Notes under the pieces: generated by a model | What the model was told of the DNA's origin: nothing | Database searches by the model: none | Seen by the model: the letters and a program-made list of their open reading frames with translations, nothing else | Translations under genes and position numbers: made by a program | Shown: positions 1 to 12,220 of the stretch, in pieces | Layout of the letters: the number at the start of each line of letters is the position of its first letter | How positions within the stretch are numbered: position 1 is the stretch's first letter | Assembly: GCF_018991925.1 (NCBI RefSeq) | Contig: NW_024753828.1 | Span: forward strand, 5,032,998-5,096,997 | DNA from: Homarus americanus | Lineage: Eukaryota > Arthropoda > Malacostraca > Decapoda > Nephropidae | Length of the DNA: 64,000 nt | Direction: 5' to 3'

Positions 1-305
1 AGGGTTTTGTCCACTACATTAAACCGGTAGTAGAGGGTTTTGTCCACTACATTAAACCGGTAGTAGAGGGTTTTGTCCAATGCATTAAACCGGTAGTAGA
101 GGGTTTTGTCCAATGCATTAAACCGGTAGTAGAGGGTTTTGACCAATACATTAAACCGGTAGTAGAGGGTTTTGACCAATACATTAAACCGGTGATGAGC
201 GTTTTGTCCACTACATTAAACCGGTGATGAGAGTTTTGTCCACTACATTAAACCGGTAGTAGAGGGTTTTGACCAATACATTAAACCGGTAGTAGAGGGT
301 ATTTT
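1..305. repeat. 33-bp tandem repeat, about 9 copies
   Basis: The unit begins AGGGTTTTGTCCACTACATT and ends CCGGTAGTAG. Copies follow every 33 bp from base 1, so the array probably starts before the window. Variants include CAATGCATT, CAATACATT and GTGATGA endings. It ends about 55 bp before the acceptor of exon 1. Confidence 0.93.
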
Positions 306-362
306 TGTCCATGCATCACCTAACCTAACCTAACCTCACTGTTCTTGTTTCTCCCTCAACAG

Positions 363-467
363 ACAACTGCCCGTACACGCAGGGCTACAAGTGTACCAAC
401 GGCGCCTGTCTGGACGGTCTCTGTCACTGTAATGATGGTTACGGTGGCTGCGGCTGTGAATCACCAG
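363..467 (+). CDS. dpy: dumpy exon 1: short EGF-like module
   Basis: The acceptor is the AG ending at 362 after a pyrimidine tract, and the donor GTGAGT starts at 468. The exon is 105 nt, phase 1 to phase 1, and reads D-N-C-P-Y-T-Q-G-Y-K-C, then ACLDGLCHCNDGYGGCGC. It has seven cysteines and lacks the D-x-D-E-C calcium-binding lead of later modules. A similar short module stands just before the first cbEGF in insect Dumpy, as I recall it. It is the first exon visible, but not the first exon of the gene: there is no start codon or signal peptide, and the phase 1 acceptor requires an upstream exon. Confidence 0.88.
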
Positions 468-597
468 GTGAGTAGTTAACCACCCTTTTACCCCTCCCCC
501 CCTCCTTGTTTCAGGTCTTCTAGTGGTAGTTGGATAATTGGTTTCTGTTCGTTTATTATTTTTTACTTGGTCTGATTAGTACTTTTATATTGGTGTG

Positions 598-905
598 TTA
601 GGTTAGGTTAGGTTAGGTTAGGCTAAGTTGGGTTAGGTTGGGTTAAAGTGTGAGATAAAGTAGGATTAGGTTAAGTTGGATTAAGTGGGTTAAGTAGGAT
701 TCGGTTGGATTGGATTAGGTTAGATTAGATTGGGTTCCATTAGGTTAGGTTAGGTTAAGTTAGGTTAGGTTAAGTTAGGTTAGGTTAAGTTAGGTTAGGT
801 TAGATTACATTGGGTTCCATTAGGTTAGGTTAGGTTAAGTTAGGTTAGGTTAGGTTAGATTGGGTTAGGTTAGGTTAGGTTAGATTGGGTTAGGTTAGGT
901 TAGGT
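598..905. repeat. Interstitial TTAGG-type tract
   Basis: Runs of GGTTA with TTGGG, TTAAG and GATTA variants. It is degenerate and not a telomere end. Confidence 0.9.
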
Positions 906-1140
906 CGTAATTGTCTTGTTGTCGGGCGAGTGTACAGTAGGTGCCAATTAGTGTATTTTTCCCGCTGTTATTATAAGTATTTCTCTTCAAGGTATTGCTT
1001 ATCCAATACTTATATGTAAATTAAGTTTTCCTGAGATAACTATTTATAAGTATGTAAGTGTGGGTATTATTATTAATTTACATATCTTCAACTGTTTTAA
1101 CAACTTGAGAAATGTGTTTTTTTTTACGAATTTACCCACG

Positions 1141-1433
1141 TTTACACATTAATTAAATCTTACTTCCATTTACACATTAATTAAATCTTACTTCCATTTA
1201 CACATTAATTAAATCTTACTTCCATTTACACATTAATTAAATCTTACTTCCATTTACACATTAATTAAATCTTACTTCCATTTACACATTAATTAAATCT
1301 TACTTCCATTTACACATTAATTAAATCTTACTTCCATTTACACATTAATTAAATCTTACTTCCATTTACACATTAATTAAATCTTACTTCCATTTACACA
1401 TTAATTAAATCTTACTTACATTTACACATTAAT
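1141..1433. repeat. 28-bp tandem repeat, about 10 copies
   Basis: The unit begins TTTACACATTAATTAAATCT and ends TACTTCCA. Copies are nearly identical, which suggests recent expansion. Confidence 0.93.
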
Positions 1434-1599
1434 AACATAGATGTCAGTTTCCTACATTTATTTACATTTATTTACATTTACCCCTGAGTTGTCCAGCTGG
1501 GGTCGTCGTTACACTGGTCCTTACCGTTATGTGAGTCCTGTGAGGTGATATATGAACCTTGGGGAGTTACCACAGTCATATATACCTTAGGACCTTACC

Positions 1600-2402
1600 A
1601 TCACCCACCACCTCCCTCCCTTACCCTCTCCCTTACCCCCATCCCTCACCCCTCCCTCCCTCCCTTACCCCTCCCTCCCTCCCTTACCCCTCCCTCCCTC
1701 CCTTACCCCTCCCTCACCTCCTTCATTTACCTCACCCACGCCCCTCACCTTCCCTCACCCCCTCCCTCCCCTCCACCACGCCCCCCTCACCTTCTCACCA
1801 CTCCCTCCCTTCCCCCCCCCCTCGCCCCTCACCTTCCCTCACCCCGCCCTCACCTCCTCTTACGCCCCTCACCTCCCTCACCCACGCCCCTCCCCACCTC
1901 CCTCACCCGCCCCTCACCTCCCTCACCCACGCCCCTCCTTCCCTCTACCCGCCCCTCACCTCCCCTCACCCCACGCCCCTCACCTTCCCTCACCACGCCC
2001 TCCCCCACCTTCCCTCTTACCCGCCCCCTCACCTCCCTCACCCCGCCCCTCACCTCCCTCACCCCACGCCCCTCACCTCCCTCACCCCACGCCCCCTCAC
2101 ACCTCCCTCACCCCGCCCCTCTCCTCACCCCGCCCCCTCTCCACCTCCCTCACCCACGCCCTCTGCCTCCCTCACCCCGCCCCTCACCTCCTCACCCCAC
2201 GCCCCCCTCCACCTCCTCCACCCCACGCCCCTCCCTCCCTCACCCACCCCCCCCTCCCACCTCCCTCACCCACGCCCCCCTCACCTCCCTCTTACGCCTC
2301 TCACCTTCCCTCACCCACACCCCTCACCTCCCTCACCCCACGCCTCTCCCTCCCTCACCCCGCCCCCTCACCCACGCCCCCCCTCCCCCCTCACTTACCT
2401 CC
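1600..2402. repeat. Pyrimidine-rich minisatellite
   Basis: About 800 bp of CCCTCACCTCC / CACCCACGCCCC units on the plus strand. It creates long Pro/Ser/Leu-rich open frames that I do not regard as genes. Confidence 0.88.
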
Positions 2403-2506
2403 TGCCCAACTGGTAAAGATATTTATACCTGTACCTGTAGTAATTAACACCGGCCATTGCCTCTCCCGTGTCCTTGTCTCTGTTACCTGGGTATTGTACC
2501 AGGTGA

Positions 2507-3145
2507 ATGACCCTCCCGATGGTGGTAGTAGGGGGGGTGGTAGTGGTGGTGGTAGATGTGATGGTGATAGGGTGGGTGGGTGGTGGTGGTAGTAGCCTCA
2601 GTTATGGTGGTAGTGGTGGTGGTAGCTATAGTTCTGGAGGTGTGGCAGTAGAAGCAGTCATAGGGATGGTGGTAGTGGTAGTTGTACTGGTAGTGGGACA
2701 ACAACTATCATTGCTGCGGGGGGAACAACTCACTACTATACCACACTCACCCACCTACTGTTGTTCCACCCACCTGTTACTAGCGTTAATATTACTACTG
2801 TTACATGTCGTACGTTACTACCACACACTGTCACGTACCTCCTGTTACTACCGCAATCTGTCACACTGTAGGACTGATAATAGCGTTACTCGTACCACCG
2901 TTAATATTAATAGTACTCCTATTATCGTTACTAGTATTACTCTTATCGTTACTAGTATTACTCTTATCGTTACTAGTATTACTCTTATCGTTACTAGTAT
3001 TACTCTTATCGTTACTAGTATTGCAATTAATATTATTAGTACCCATTTATTTGCATGTACTGCTATTAAAGTCACTAGTACTACTATTATCGTTACTATT
3101 GTCACTTGTCAGGCGAGGTGTAAGGTGTGTGAAGTGTGTGTGGTT

Positions 3146-3199
<54 letters not shown>
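2507..3199. repeat. GGT/GTA triplets, a 21-bp repeat and (CA)n
   Basis: 2507-2700 is GGT/GTA-rich. At about 2923-3027 a 21-bp unit containing ATTACTCTTATCGTTACTAG repeats five times. 3149-3199 is (CA)n. Confidence 0.88.
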
Positions 3200-3201
<2 letters not shown>

Positions 3202-3439
3202 GTATAATATTCACTTTTCTTCCCTGTTACTTTAGTTTCCATTCTCTTTATTATTTTTCCTCATTTTCCTCCTTTCCTCTGTTTGTGCTCTCACCTCACG
3301 TCTCTTAAGGTCTGTTTGTGCAATACATCCTGTAGGGCGGCGTTTGTGTGTTTGTGTACATATAGTAATGGTTCACATCCGGTAAGGGGTGTGGGGATGT
3401 ATTGTGACTGACAGAATACATTCACATGAGATCTATCTC

Positions 3440-3975
3440 TGCCTCCCACCCACTTAATCCCCCACCCACTTATCTTCCCCCACCCTTAAAGCCCCCACCC
3501 ACTTATGTTCCCCCACCCACTAAGGCTTCCCCACCACTAAGGCTCCCCCCCCCACTTGATCTTCCCACCCCTCATATCTTCCCCACCTAAACACCCTAGG
3601 CTCCCCACCCACCTAAGGCTCACACCTAGCTCCCCACCTAAAGGCTCCCCCACCCACTTGTATCTTCCCCCACCTAAGGCCCCCCCACCCCGTCTTACCC
3701 CAACCACCGGCTTCCCCCACCCCACCCCCACCCTTGCTCACCACCTAGGCTCCCCACCTGGCTCCCCACCACCTAAGGCTCCCCCACCCCTAGGCTTCCC
3801 CACCACCTAGGCTCCCCACCCTTTTCCCCTTATCTTCCCCCACCCAGGCTTCCCTAAGGCTCCCCCACCCACCTAACCCCCACCCACCACCCCCCCCCCA
3901 CCCCTCCCCCACCCCCCCACCCCAGGCTCCCCCACCCCACCCCCCCCCGGCTCCCCCACCTACCCCCACCCACCT
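3440..3975. repeat. C-rich minisatellite
   Basis: Degenerate units of CTCCCCACCCACCTAAGG type with long C runs. No coding signal. Confidence 0.85.
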
Positions 3976-4101
3976 ACATCTTCACTATATTTTGGGTCTT
4001 ATGCACCTTTGGCCTAGAGGTCGAAATAGGAGGGTAATGGCGATAGTAATAATAATAATAATAGCAATTATAGTAATAATGATAATAGTTGGTAGTAGAC
4101 G

Positions 4102-4168
<67 letters not shown>

Positions 4169-4236
4169 ACCTTTGTATTGGTGATGAGAATGGTAATATT
4201 GGTTCAAATATTATTGTTAATATTATCATCATTGGA

Positions 4237-4287
<51 letters not shown>

Positions 4288-4520
4288 TATTGTTGTTGTA
4301 GTTGTTATAAATGACATCATCGCCAGGGTGGGTGTTGAAACCGGCTGGTGTAGTTGTTCGCCTGGCGTTCACAAGTAGTGCATGACATTCTTGTGGGGAG
4401 CAGTTTAGCTTCCACACGTTCACTCATCCTCCAGGGGTCCTCCTCCAGGGTGGCTCGACCTTCTTGGAGGACCACCTTGTGTGTCACTGTTACCCTCGAG
4501 TCTGTAGTCAAGATATCCTC

Positions 4521-4559
<39 letters not shown>
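4102..4559. repeat. (GAT)n, (ATT)n and (AGT)n microsatellites
   Basis: (GAT)n at 4102-4169, (ATT)n at about 4238-4289 and (AGT)n at about 4523-4559, with unique sequence between. Confidence 0.93.
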
Positions 4560-4565
4560 GAGTTC

Positions 4566-4694
4566 AATCCATATTTGTGTCGTGGCTTAGTGGGGTCAAA
4601 TCGATGAGTTATGACGTCACTAATCCAGGGGGTGGATTAGTGACGTCATAACTCATTGAACTGACCCACTTAAGCTGCGAGACAAATATGGATT
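4566..4694. repeat. 129-bp inverted repeat (foldback)
   Basis: Two 62-bp arms (4566-4627 and 4633-4694) flank a GGGGG loop. The inner 24 bp of each arm are perfect complements and include TGACGTCA. The outer parts match with a few changes (AATCCATATTTGT and its complement at the ends). It may be a small foldback transposon. Confidence 0.88.
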
Positions 4695-4730
4695 TTTCTC
4701 GTAAATTTCGTGAGGTAATTCTCCCCTGTT

Positions 4731-4790
4731 GAGTGACGTAAGCAAAGATCTGATTGGTTGGAGTGACGTAAGCAAAGATCTGATTGGTTG
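4731..4790. repeat. 30-bp direct duplication
   Basis: Two identical copies of a unit beginning GAGTGACGTAAGCAAAGATC and ending TGATTGGTTG. Each joins a CRE-like half site to an inverted CCAAT box. Confidence 0.93.
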
Positions 4791-5654
4791 ATGTGAGGTG
4801 TGACGTAAGTGTGGCGGCCAAAAACAAAATGGCGTCTATATTGTACTGAGACTCTACCATAAGTCTTCTCACTGTATGTCCAGAAATTGAGGGATGAGGA
4901 AGTGAGAGAGGGAGGAGGATGAGAGGGAAGGATGGTCAGGTGAGGAGGAGGATGAATCAGGTGGGAGGAGAGATGAGGCAGGTGGGAGAACAGGAGAAGT
5001 GGTGAGGTGAAGTGAAAAGACGTGGTGTGAGGTACGTGGAATTCGTGGGCTTGTGCTGGCAGACCATGACCGCAGGCGGACGTTCTTGCCGCAGCCATGG
5101 CAAATTACTGAGGGAGGGAGGTGAGGAAAACTAGCCTTAAGAAATATGCCAAGAAATGTGGGACACCTTTGTTGTTGTTGTTCACAGGTGCTTTAGATGG
5201 CCTGCACACCTGTTGGCCCGTGCACCTGTTGGCCAGTACACCTGTTGCCCAAGTACCTCTGTGTACATGCACTTATCTCTGAACCTGTCTACCTACTTAA
5301 TTACTGACCCACGTTTGCACCTGTCCATCTGCCCACCAACCTACTTGTTCCATTGCCCACGTTCCCCCTTACCCAGATGGTCACCCACCTGACACCAGCT
5401 GCGGTATAACACTGGATCATGGTTAGGTTAGGTTAGGGGTGATGTACCTCTTGGCGCCTGGTCACTACACCTGTAATTAAGGCGCCATGGTCACCTCACA
5501 CTCTTATTTCTACCACAAAAAGAGTACCACTGTAGGCTGGCGGCGGGTGAATGATAAGGCTGTGTGGTTGCCAGAGAGTTTGTCATCATGATGTTGTTGA
5601 CCATAAGAGGAGACCCCGGGGTGCAGGTAACGTTGGTCCCGGCTCCAACCCACT

Positions 5655-5915
5655 ACCGAACCCCTGAACCCCGTAACTCCTCAACTTTAAACCCATGAAC
5701 CCACTACTGAACCCCGTAACTCCTCAACTTTTAACCCATGAACCCACTACTGAACCCCATAACTCCTCAGCCTTGAACCCCTGAACCCCATAACTCCTCA
5801 GCCTTAAACCCATGAACCCACTACTGAACCCCATAACTCCTCAACTTTAAACCCATGAACCCCATAACTCCTCAACTTTAAACCCATGAACCCACTACTG
5901 AACCCCTATAGCCAC
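5655..5915. repeat. Degenerate tandem repeat of about 45 bp
   Basis: Units contain AACCCACTACTGAACCCC and ACTCCTCAACTTTAAACC in variable order. Confidence 0.85.
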
Positions 5916-7021
5916 AGGGGTTCAGTTGGGGGTTCGTGGGTTTTAGACATGAGTGATGACGTTACACCGTGGCACAGGTGTTCCTACAAGGGGCAATTAC
6001 GTTCCTTAAGCGTAGCGGTGACGTTCTGGAGTCCGACTCACGTTCCGCGGGTGGAGTGACTAGTGAGCGTGGAGTGAAGACGAGAGTAGCGTTCCACAGT
6101 GACCACGACGATCAGGGGTTGAGGTTACGTTCCTGGAGTGTGGCGACATTCTACACACGTTCCACTACTGAAGGAATAGGTGAAGGTTGGGGTGAATATG
6201 AGTGGAACGTTGTTAGAGCGTGGTTATGTTCTGCAGACGTTCCACTACTGAAGGTGAGAGTAAGGTGGGAAGGGCGGTGGCGTGGCGGAGGTTCATCAAC
6301 ACTTGTACACTATGCTTCACTACCTGTGGGTGGGGCGGGGGGAAGACTTCCTGTCCAGGGGAGAGGTGGTCGACCAAAACCCTCTTGTGGTAGGTTGAGG
6401 GAGGGAGGGAGGGACGGAGGGAAGGACTCGCAGGAAGGAAAGGAGGAAGGAGGTGATTTCCTCCGGTGGGGAAAGTCACAAGGAATCCCGACTTCTCTTG
6501 TGGTGAAATTGGGGAAAATTAGGGAAATACTCCCTCTTATGGGGAAGGAGGTGATGGAGAGACACCTTCACGGTTGGTGGCGAGGGAAGGAGTCGCGAAG
6601 GAGGCGGGGGGGGGGGGTGAATTGCATAGAAGGAGGTATGGGGAAGGATGTTTAAGGAACTCATGTGTAGGACTCCCACACATCCTTGGGTGAGGACCAC
6701 TGCCCCAGGTGGAACTCCTATAGATATAAACAAACACAAACTTACAGTAAATAATGTCTGGGTCACAGGAGACTCATACACCATGTCTGACGAGTGAACC
6801 AACCTGACCTAACTTAAGGCACCGAATGATCTTGTTGTGTTTTGGTTTTTCATTAGCTTAGGTTGTATTGGTTAGGTTAAGTTGGATAGGTTAGGTTAGG
6901 TTGGGGAGGTTTAAGCTAGGTTGGGTAGGTTAAATTATGTATGGTAGGTTAGGTTAAGTTTGGCAGGTAATGTTACGTAAGAATGGATGAAACTGCAGCC
7001 GGCCATACTGGGCAGTCCCGT

Positions 7022-7270
7022 TTACACCCAACCACTATTGCTCATATCCACCCAACCTACTGTATGTTTCAAGCTATCCAGCGAATTCGAGTTAATGATG
7101 ATATTTGGTAACTTGTTCCACTCATCCACTACTCTGTTTCCAAACCAATGTTTACCTATTTCAAGCCTAAATCTAAATTTGTCTAATTTAAAACCATTGT
7201 TACGAGTTCGCTCCTGGTTGGATAGTTTGAGTACCTTTGTAATATCACTTTGCTTAACCCTGACCTCCAC
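7022..7270 (-). mobile_element. 3' end of a non-LTR retrotransposon reverse transcriptase (fragment)
   Basis: The minus strand translates to LSNQERTRNNGFKLDKF followed by GKHWFGNRVVDEWNKLP and NSLDSLKHTVG. This is the typical C-terminal tail of reverse transcriptases of CR1/Jockey-type LINE elements in invertebrates, with the R-x-R-x-x-G-x-K-L and N-R-V-V-x-x-W-N-x-L-P motifs. Only about 80 residues remain; the catalytic YADD region is absent, so it is a dead, 5'-truncated copy. The clade is uncertain. Confidence 0.8.
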
Positions 7271-7299
7271 CTGATGCATCCTTGACCCCACCCACCCAG

Positions 7300-7490
7300 A
7301 GACCCGTGACCTGGTGCCCACAACTTGTCTCACCCTCCCCCCCCTCTTACCCGTGACCTGGTGCCCACAACTTGTCTCACCCTCCCCCCCCTCTTACCCG
7401 TGACCTGGTGCCCACACCCTCTCTCCCCCCCTCTTACCCGTGACCTGGTGCCCACAACTTGTCTCACCCTCCCCCTCTTCTCCCCCACAG
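7300..7490. repeat. 47-bp repeat including the exon 2 polypyrimidine tract
   Basis: Four copies, one of them shortened, of a unit starting ACCCGTGACCTGGTGCCCAC and ending in a C/T run. The C/T run of the last copy is the polypyrimidine tract and acceptor of exon 2. Confidence 0.9.
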
Positions 7491-7607
7491 ATGAGAACGA
7501 GTGCAAGTACCGGCCGTGTGACGTGTTCGCCTCGTGCACCAACACCCTCGGCTCCTTCTACTGCACCTGTTTCCCGGGTTACGAGGGTGACGGCTTCTCC
7601 TGCTCCG
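7491..7607 (+). CDS. dpy: dumpy exon 2: cbEGF module
   Basis: The acceptor follows a long pyrimidine tract ending CCCCCACAG at 7490, and the donor GTGAGT is at 7608. The exon is 117 nt, phase 1-1. It reads DENECKYRPCDVFASC, then TNTLGSFYCTCFPGYEGDGF, and ends CS. This is one complete six-cysteine cbEGF with the calcium ligands D-E-N-E and the C-x-N-x4-F/Y-x-C-x-C pattern associated with Asp/Asn beta-hydroxylation. It closely matches the first cbEGF of insect Dumpy (recalled). The pyrimidine tract belongs to a 47-bp tandem repeat, described separately. Confidence 0.93.
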
Positions 7608-7624
7608 GTGAGTACCCCTCATGA

Positions 7625-8205
7625 TCTTACCTGGGTGTTAATTAATGGTCTCTACCGATGTGTTTACCTGGGTGTTAATTAGTTCACTCTACCTGTGTGT
7701 TAATTTACTCTACCTGGATGTTAATTAATTCACTCTACCTGGATGTTAATTAATTCACTTTACCTGGATGTTAATTAATTCACTTTACCTGGATGTTAAT
7801 TAATTCACTCTACCTGGATGTTAATTAATTCACTCTACCTGGATGTTAATTAATTCACTCTACCTGGATGTTAATTAATTCACTCTACCTGGATGTTAAT
7901 TAATTCACTCTACCTGGATGTTAATTAATTCACTACCTGGATGTTAATTAATTCACTTTACCTGGATGTTAATTAATTCACTCTACCTGGATGTTAATTA
8001 ATTCACTCTACCTGGATGTTAATTAATTCATTCTATCTGGATGATAATTAGTTCACTCTACCTGGTATCTGGGTATTAATTAATTATCACCACCTGCGTG
8101 TTTACCTGGATGTAATTAGCTCACTCTACCTGGTACCTGGGTGTTAATTAGTACAATCTACCTGTGGGTTTACCTGGATGTTAATTAGTTCACTCTACCT
8201 GGGTT
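7625..8205. repeat. 25-bp tandem repeat, about 20 copies
   Basis: The unit TCTACCTGGATGTTAATTAA plus TTCAC starts within 20 bp of the exon 2 donor and becomes degenerate at both ends. Confidence 0.93.
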
Positions 8206-8226
8206 GTCATCTCGTACACGTCTTAC

Positions 8227-8228
<2 letters not shown>

Positions 8229-8289
<61 letters not shown>
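8229..8289. repeat. (TG)n microsatellite
   Basis: About 30 uninterrupted TG units. Confidence 0.95.
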
Positions 8290-8290
<1 letters not shown>

Positions 8291-8590
8291 AGTCATTACC
8301 GTGTCCTTGTACACACCTGTCGTCTTCCTCAAGGTCAGCCCAATTACCTGCATTTATTCTTTTATTTTCCACCCCACGACTTATGTAGTTGATGCTATTG
8401 ATTACTAGTGATTTGTGATTTTTTTTTGTCTTAACTAGCCACAGATTACTATATTAAATAGATGTTATCGAGTAAGATCATGCATTATATATCTGCTTCT
8501 ATTTCTAGGCTGTATGTGTTTTGTTTGGGGTAAATTTCCTGTTGTGATTTTTGCTACTTGGGATATTTTTTTTCTCTCCTCGGTTATTGC

Positions 8591-8790
8591 GTCCAGAGGG
8601 GTTTTGTCCGGGAGGTTATATTTTACGGTTAAGGAATTGTCCAGAGGGGTTTTGTCCGGGAGGTTATATTTTACGGTTAAGGAATTGTCCAGAGGGGTTT
8701 TGTCCGGGAGGTTATATTTTACGGTTAAGGAATTGTCCAGAGGGGTTTTGTCCGGGAAGTTATATTTTACGGTTAAGGAATTGTCCAGAG
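8591..8790. repeat. 48-bp tandem repeat, 4 copies
   Basis: The unit begins GTCCAGAGGGGTTTTGTCC and contains GGTTATATTTTACGGTTAAG. It shares the GGTTTTGTCC core with the array at 1-305. Confidence 0.92.
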
Positions 8791-11700
8791 GTATTTGGAT
8801 TATTGGTTAATTATCCAATAGTATTCTAGTTTGTTTTGGGTAATTTGTCCAGTGGGATTTAGTCCAGATGAGGGGGTGTGGTCTTTTAGGTATGACAAGA
8901 CGTGTCCTCGACCTGGTGTTAACTCAAGGGAAATGGAGGGAGGTGTGGGGGGGGGGGCGTCGTGAATCAGCCCCACCCACCCCATCCACTCGCCTACCCC
9001 ATGCACCACCATTACCCGCCCACCCACCCACCCGCCCACCCCTGTCTCCCTTAAACGGCACCTTAGCTCAAGGGGAACATGTTAATGGTAGGTTATGTGT
9101 GTGTGTGTATTGGTCACTTTCATTCCTATAGCCTAGTCTAACTGAACCTAGTCTAGCCTATCCTATCTTAACTAGCTTAAACTAACCTAATCTAGCCTCA
9201 CCTAGCTTGACTTAATCTAGCCTAGCCACTGCGACCTACAGATAGCCTAACCTAGTGGTATTTTGTCCACTAATGTTTTGTCCAGCGTGAAACTGCGTGA
9301 TATGATTTGTCCACTTGTGGGTAGGTGTCACCGTGTCATGGCGGAAGTGACCATTTACTCTGTCTCATTAGGGGTAATAGCCTATTTTTTGTCGACACGT
9401 CTCACGCGGTCATAAAAAGGTAAACTTCAGTGTCCCAGCAGTGTTGGTGGTGGGTAATGTGGCTATTTCATGTTTATTATTATTTGTATTATGGTAGAGA
9501 TGACGACCATATTTATTTTATTTATAAGTTTTGATAAAGATCTTTTTTTAAATAGGGAAATTCGTCCTTGTTATTTAGGATAAGAGTCACACAAACACCT
9601 AATTTATTTTAACTGTTTTTTTCCGGGAAGTGACAGGTGTCCCGTTTTAGTTGTAGGGGTAACGAGGTTATTTTTTTTCTCTTATGTCCGACACGCGTTG
9701 ACAAGATCGTTAAGTTAAAAGTGAAACCCGCGGGTGTCATTCATGAGGCTGTTAAGTAGGGTGATAAAGTGACGTCAGGAGGCGACAGGTAAAGGGCAGG
9801 TGAGCGAGTTTCCGTAAATTGTGTTGGGGCGGTGGTGGTGGTGAAGCCTTTAACCTTTCTTCCCGCCATAACTAGTAAAGTCAGGGCTGCCAACCTCACC
9901 TCACCCCGCCCGCCCTCCACCACCACCACCCCCAACCTCACCTCACCCCGCCCGCCCTCCACCACCCCCGGGCTGCCTCTCTGTTTGTGTACATATTTGC
10001 ATCTTGTTATCAGTTTATATTTTTAATAGCCTTAATAAACCACAGAGAGATTATAGAATCAACTTTGATATTTGTTGAAGTTGACGATTTGTTGCTGCGA
10101 GGATTAGTGTGTGGACAGACATTCGGAAAACTATGTCAGTTAGGTCAGGAGAGGCGGGCGTCGGGCTGGGTATACTGTAGATGCAGGGAATATATACCAC
10201 ATCCTGATATATATACCATCAAGTCACATATTCTCAAGGACCGTATGCTAAAAGAAGCCAGAGAATAGTGAAGTATACTGACTCATCTGACTCGCCTATG
10301 ACACAACACTGACAGTGAAAATGGCGTCAAAGTTGCGCTGAGATTCGAGTACAATATAATATAGTTACGTTCGTTTAGTCACGTTTAAGGAGAAAAATAA
10401 CGAACGAATTTTAAAGAGAATAACCTTTAGATAGATACGTTATTGGAGACATGACAAACAAGATAGTAACTGATAGGAGATTGTTGACAGCCTCCAGGGT
10501 TTAACTCTCCCACTCTCGGCTTTATTCAACAACACATATCCAGAAATTTTTTACATATAAACTTGCATGTGACAGTTAATCGTCATATTGTTACATTGGT
10601 ATTTTTTATATATATATTGTAGCTTAGTTTTATCTGAATCGAATGAAATGGGGAAAAATATAAATTGAAGTCGGTGAAGGACAGTCAGGTGGCGGGATGT
10701 GACAGTCATATTTACGGCTATCAGTAGGGGGGGGGGGAATTAACTGGTTGTTGCTGCTTGTAACTGTACGTGTAGGATGATATTAATGTTCGTGCTTAGT
10801 CGAGTATCAGTTTATATTAACTTAAAAGATATGTAGATTTCAAACCTAAACCAACATTGATATATAATACAAAACCATTTAGGTAATGGAGATGAAGGTG
10901 TGTACAGGACTTGACTTTCTGATGATGAACTCATGTTATATTTATCAACGTGACGAGGCTTTAATCTGAAGTGACTCGGCGGTGCTCCAGGAAGATTTTT
11001 CGCGATTATAAACAATATATTCAGTGCCCGGCCGCCGCCAGTACCCAACATGAGGCTTGTGATAGTTTATGGAGATGTTGCAATGTTCAGGAACTTCCTT
11101 ACATCGGTTGTTGGGGTTAGGTTAGGTTTTAGGAAATGTCTTCTTGTAATTACCTGTCAAAATATTTCCTGCATCTAACAGTCATGGAAGAATTTGTTCA
11201 TATCTACTGTAAGTGGATAAGCACGATAGAATTTTGATGGTGATTGACAGAACAGTCTTGGTTCTAGGACAAAATTCCTCTGTACCGGAACTAACTTAAC
11301 CAGCCATTACCCAACACGGTGTTAGGAGTTAAGAGAAGCTTTACTTGGGATGATGTCGTGTTAGGAAGTGTGACCCTGTACGTGCCCTGATATCTGGTGA
11401 TGCGGGTTGTGGAAATAGTTTAGGTGTACAGAAGAGAAGACAGTGTACCGTTATATGTACATCACGACATCTTCCTCCTCCTCGACCTGCCCGCCCACCC
11501 AACAGTCACTAGTTCCACCATCTGCCGCTGAGCTTGGTGGCGCTCTTGTCGCTCTAACTGCCCACATATCTCGCTCCTTGGGGCGCCGATGTGGCCGCAC
11601 GATATGTTTTAATGGCGATTCACAGTCAGGATGAAGCGTCCACGAATCCTCACTCGCTCATGGAAGATGTTGGGCTCTCATTGGTCGAGGGTACCAACTC

Positions 11701-12220
11701 GTACCATAGTCACACGCTCATTGGCTACGGGTGACCAGCGCCGCGATTTCATTGGTGGAGGAGTCTCACTTGACCTTTGACACTAAGCATAAGCAACCAT
11801 TTTTTTGTCTTGGCCCATTTTTGTGGTACTATCCCCCTAAAATACCTTTCCTGGAGGTTGTGTGGCCCAGCGATGAATGTGGCCAGCCATGTGTGGGTGA
11901 CCATAAGGGCGGGAGGAATGCGGATTAAGGGTCAGTACAATAAACGAATGGCAAAACATGATTGGTTAGGAGGAGAGTGTCAGCGTTTGTGAAAATGTGA
12001 CGTCATGCCTAGTTGGCCTTGTGATTGGTTAGTGTAGCTGTGATGTAATATATCTGATAACGTCATGCCCGGTATTAGTTATCTGATTGGTAACTGTATC
12101 TGTGATGTCATGTTATCCGATGACGTCACGTGTATATTTGATTTATTACATAATATTTCACAATGATGTTATGGCAGCAAACATTCAAGCTGATTGGTTG
12201 ATAGAACTCCACTACAGGTG

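Larger units (their letters stand above)
468..7490 (+). other. dpy: Intron 1 (7.0 kb), repeat-dominated
   Basis: I found no EGF exon or other gene here. From left to right it holds TTAGG-type tracts, a 28-bp tandem repeat, a long C/T minisatellite, triplet repeats, a C-rich minisatellite, a 129-bp near-perfect inverted repeat, a decayed repeat built on ACGTTCC at about 5.99-6.26 kb, a retrotransposon remnant, and a 47-bp repeat that runs into the exon 2 acceptor. Confidence 0.8.

Noticed and set aside
598..905. True telomere end
   Set aside because: TTAGG tracts are short, degenerate, in both orientations and scattered within one gene.
1545..2447. 300-residue Pro/Ser/Leu-rich open frame
   Set aside because: It is a translation of a C/T minisatellite and is open in two plus frames at once; there is no domain.
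9320..9740. Possible old direct duplication (GGAAGTGAC ... TAGGGGTAA ... GACACG at about 9343 and 9628)
   Set aside because: Similarity by eye is weak and gapped, not strong enough to annotate.
9987..10268. 93-residue plus-strand frame in intron 2
   Set aside because: No recognisable motif or conservation evidence; within the chance range for 31 kb of intron.
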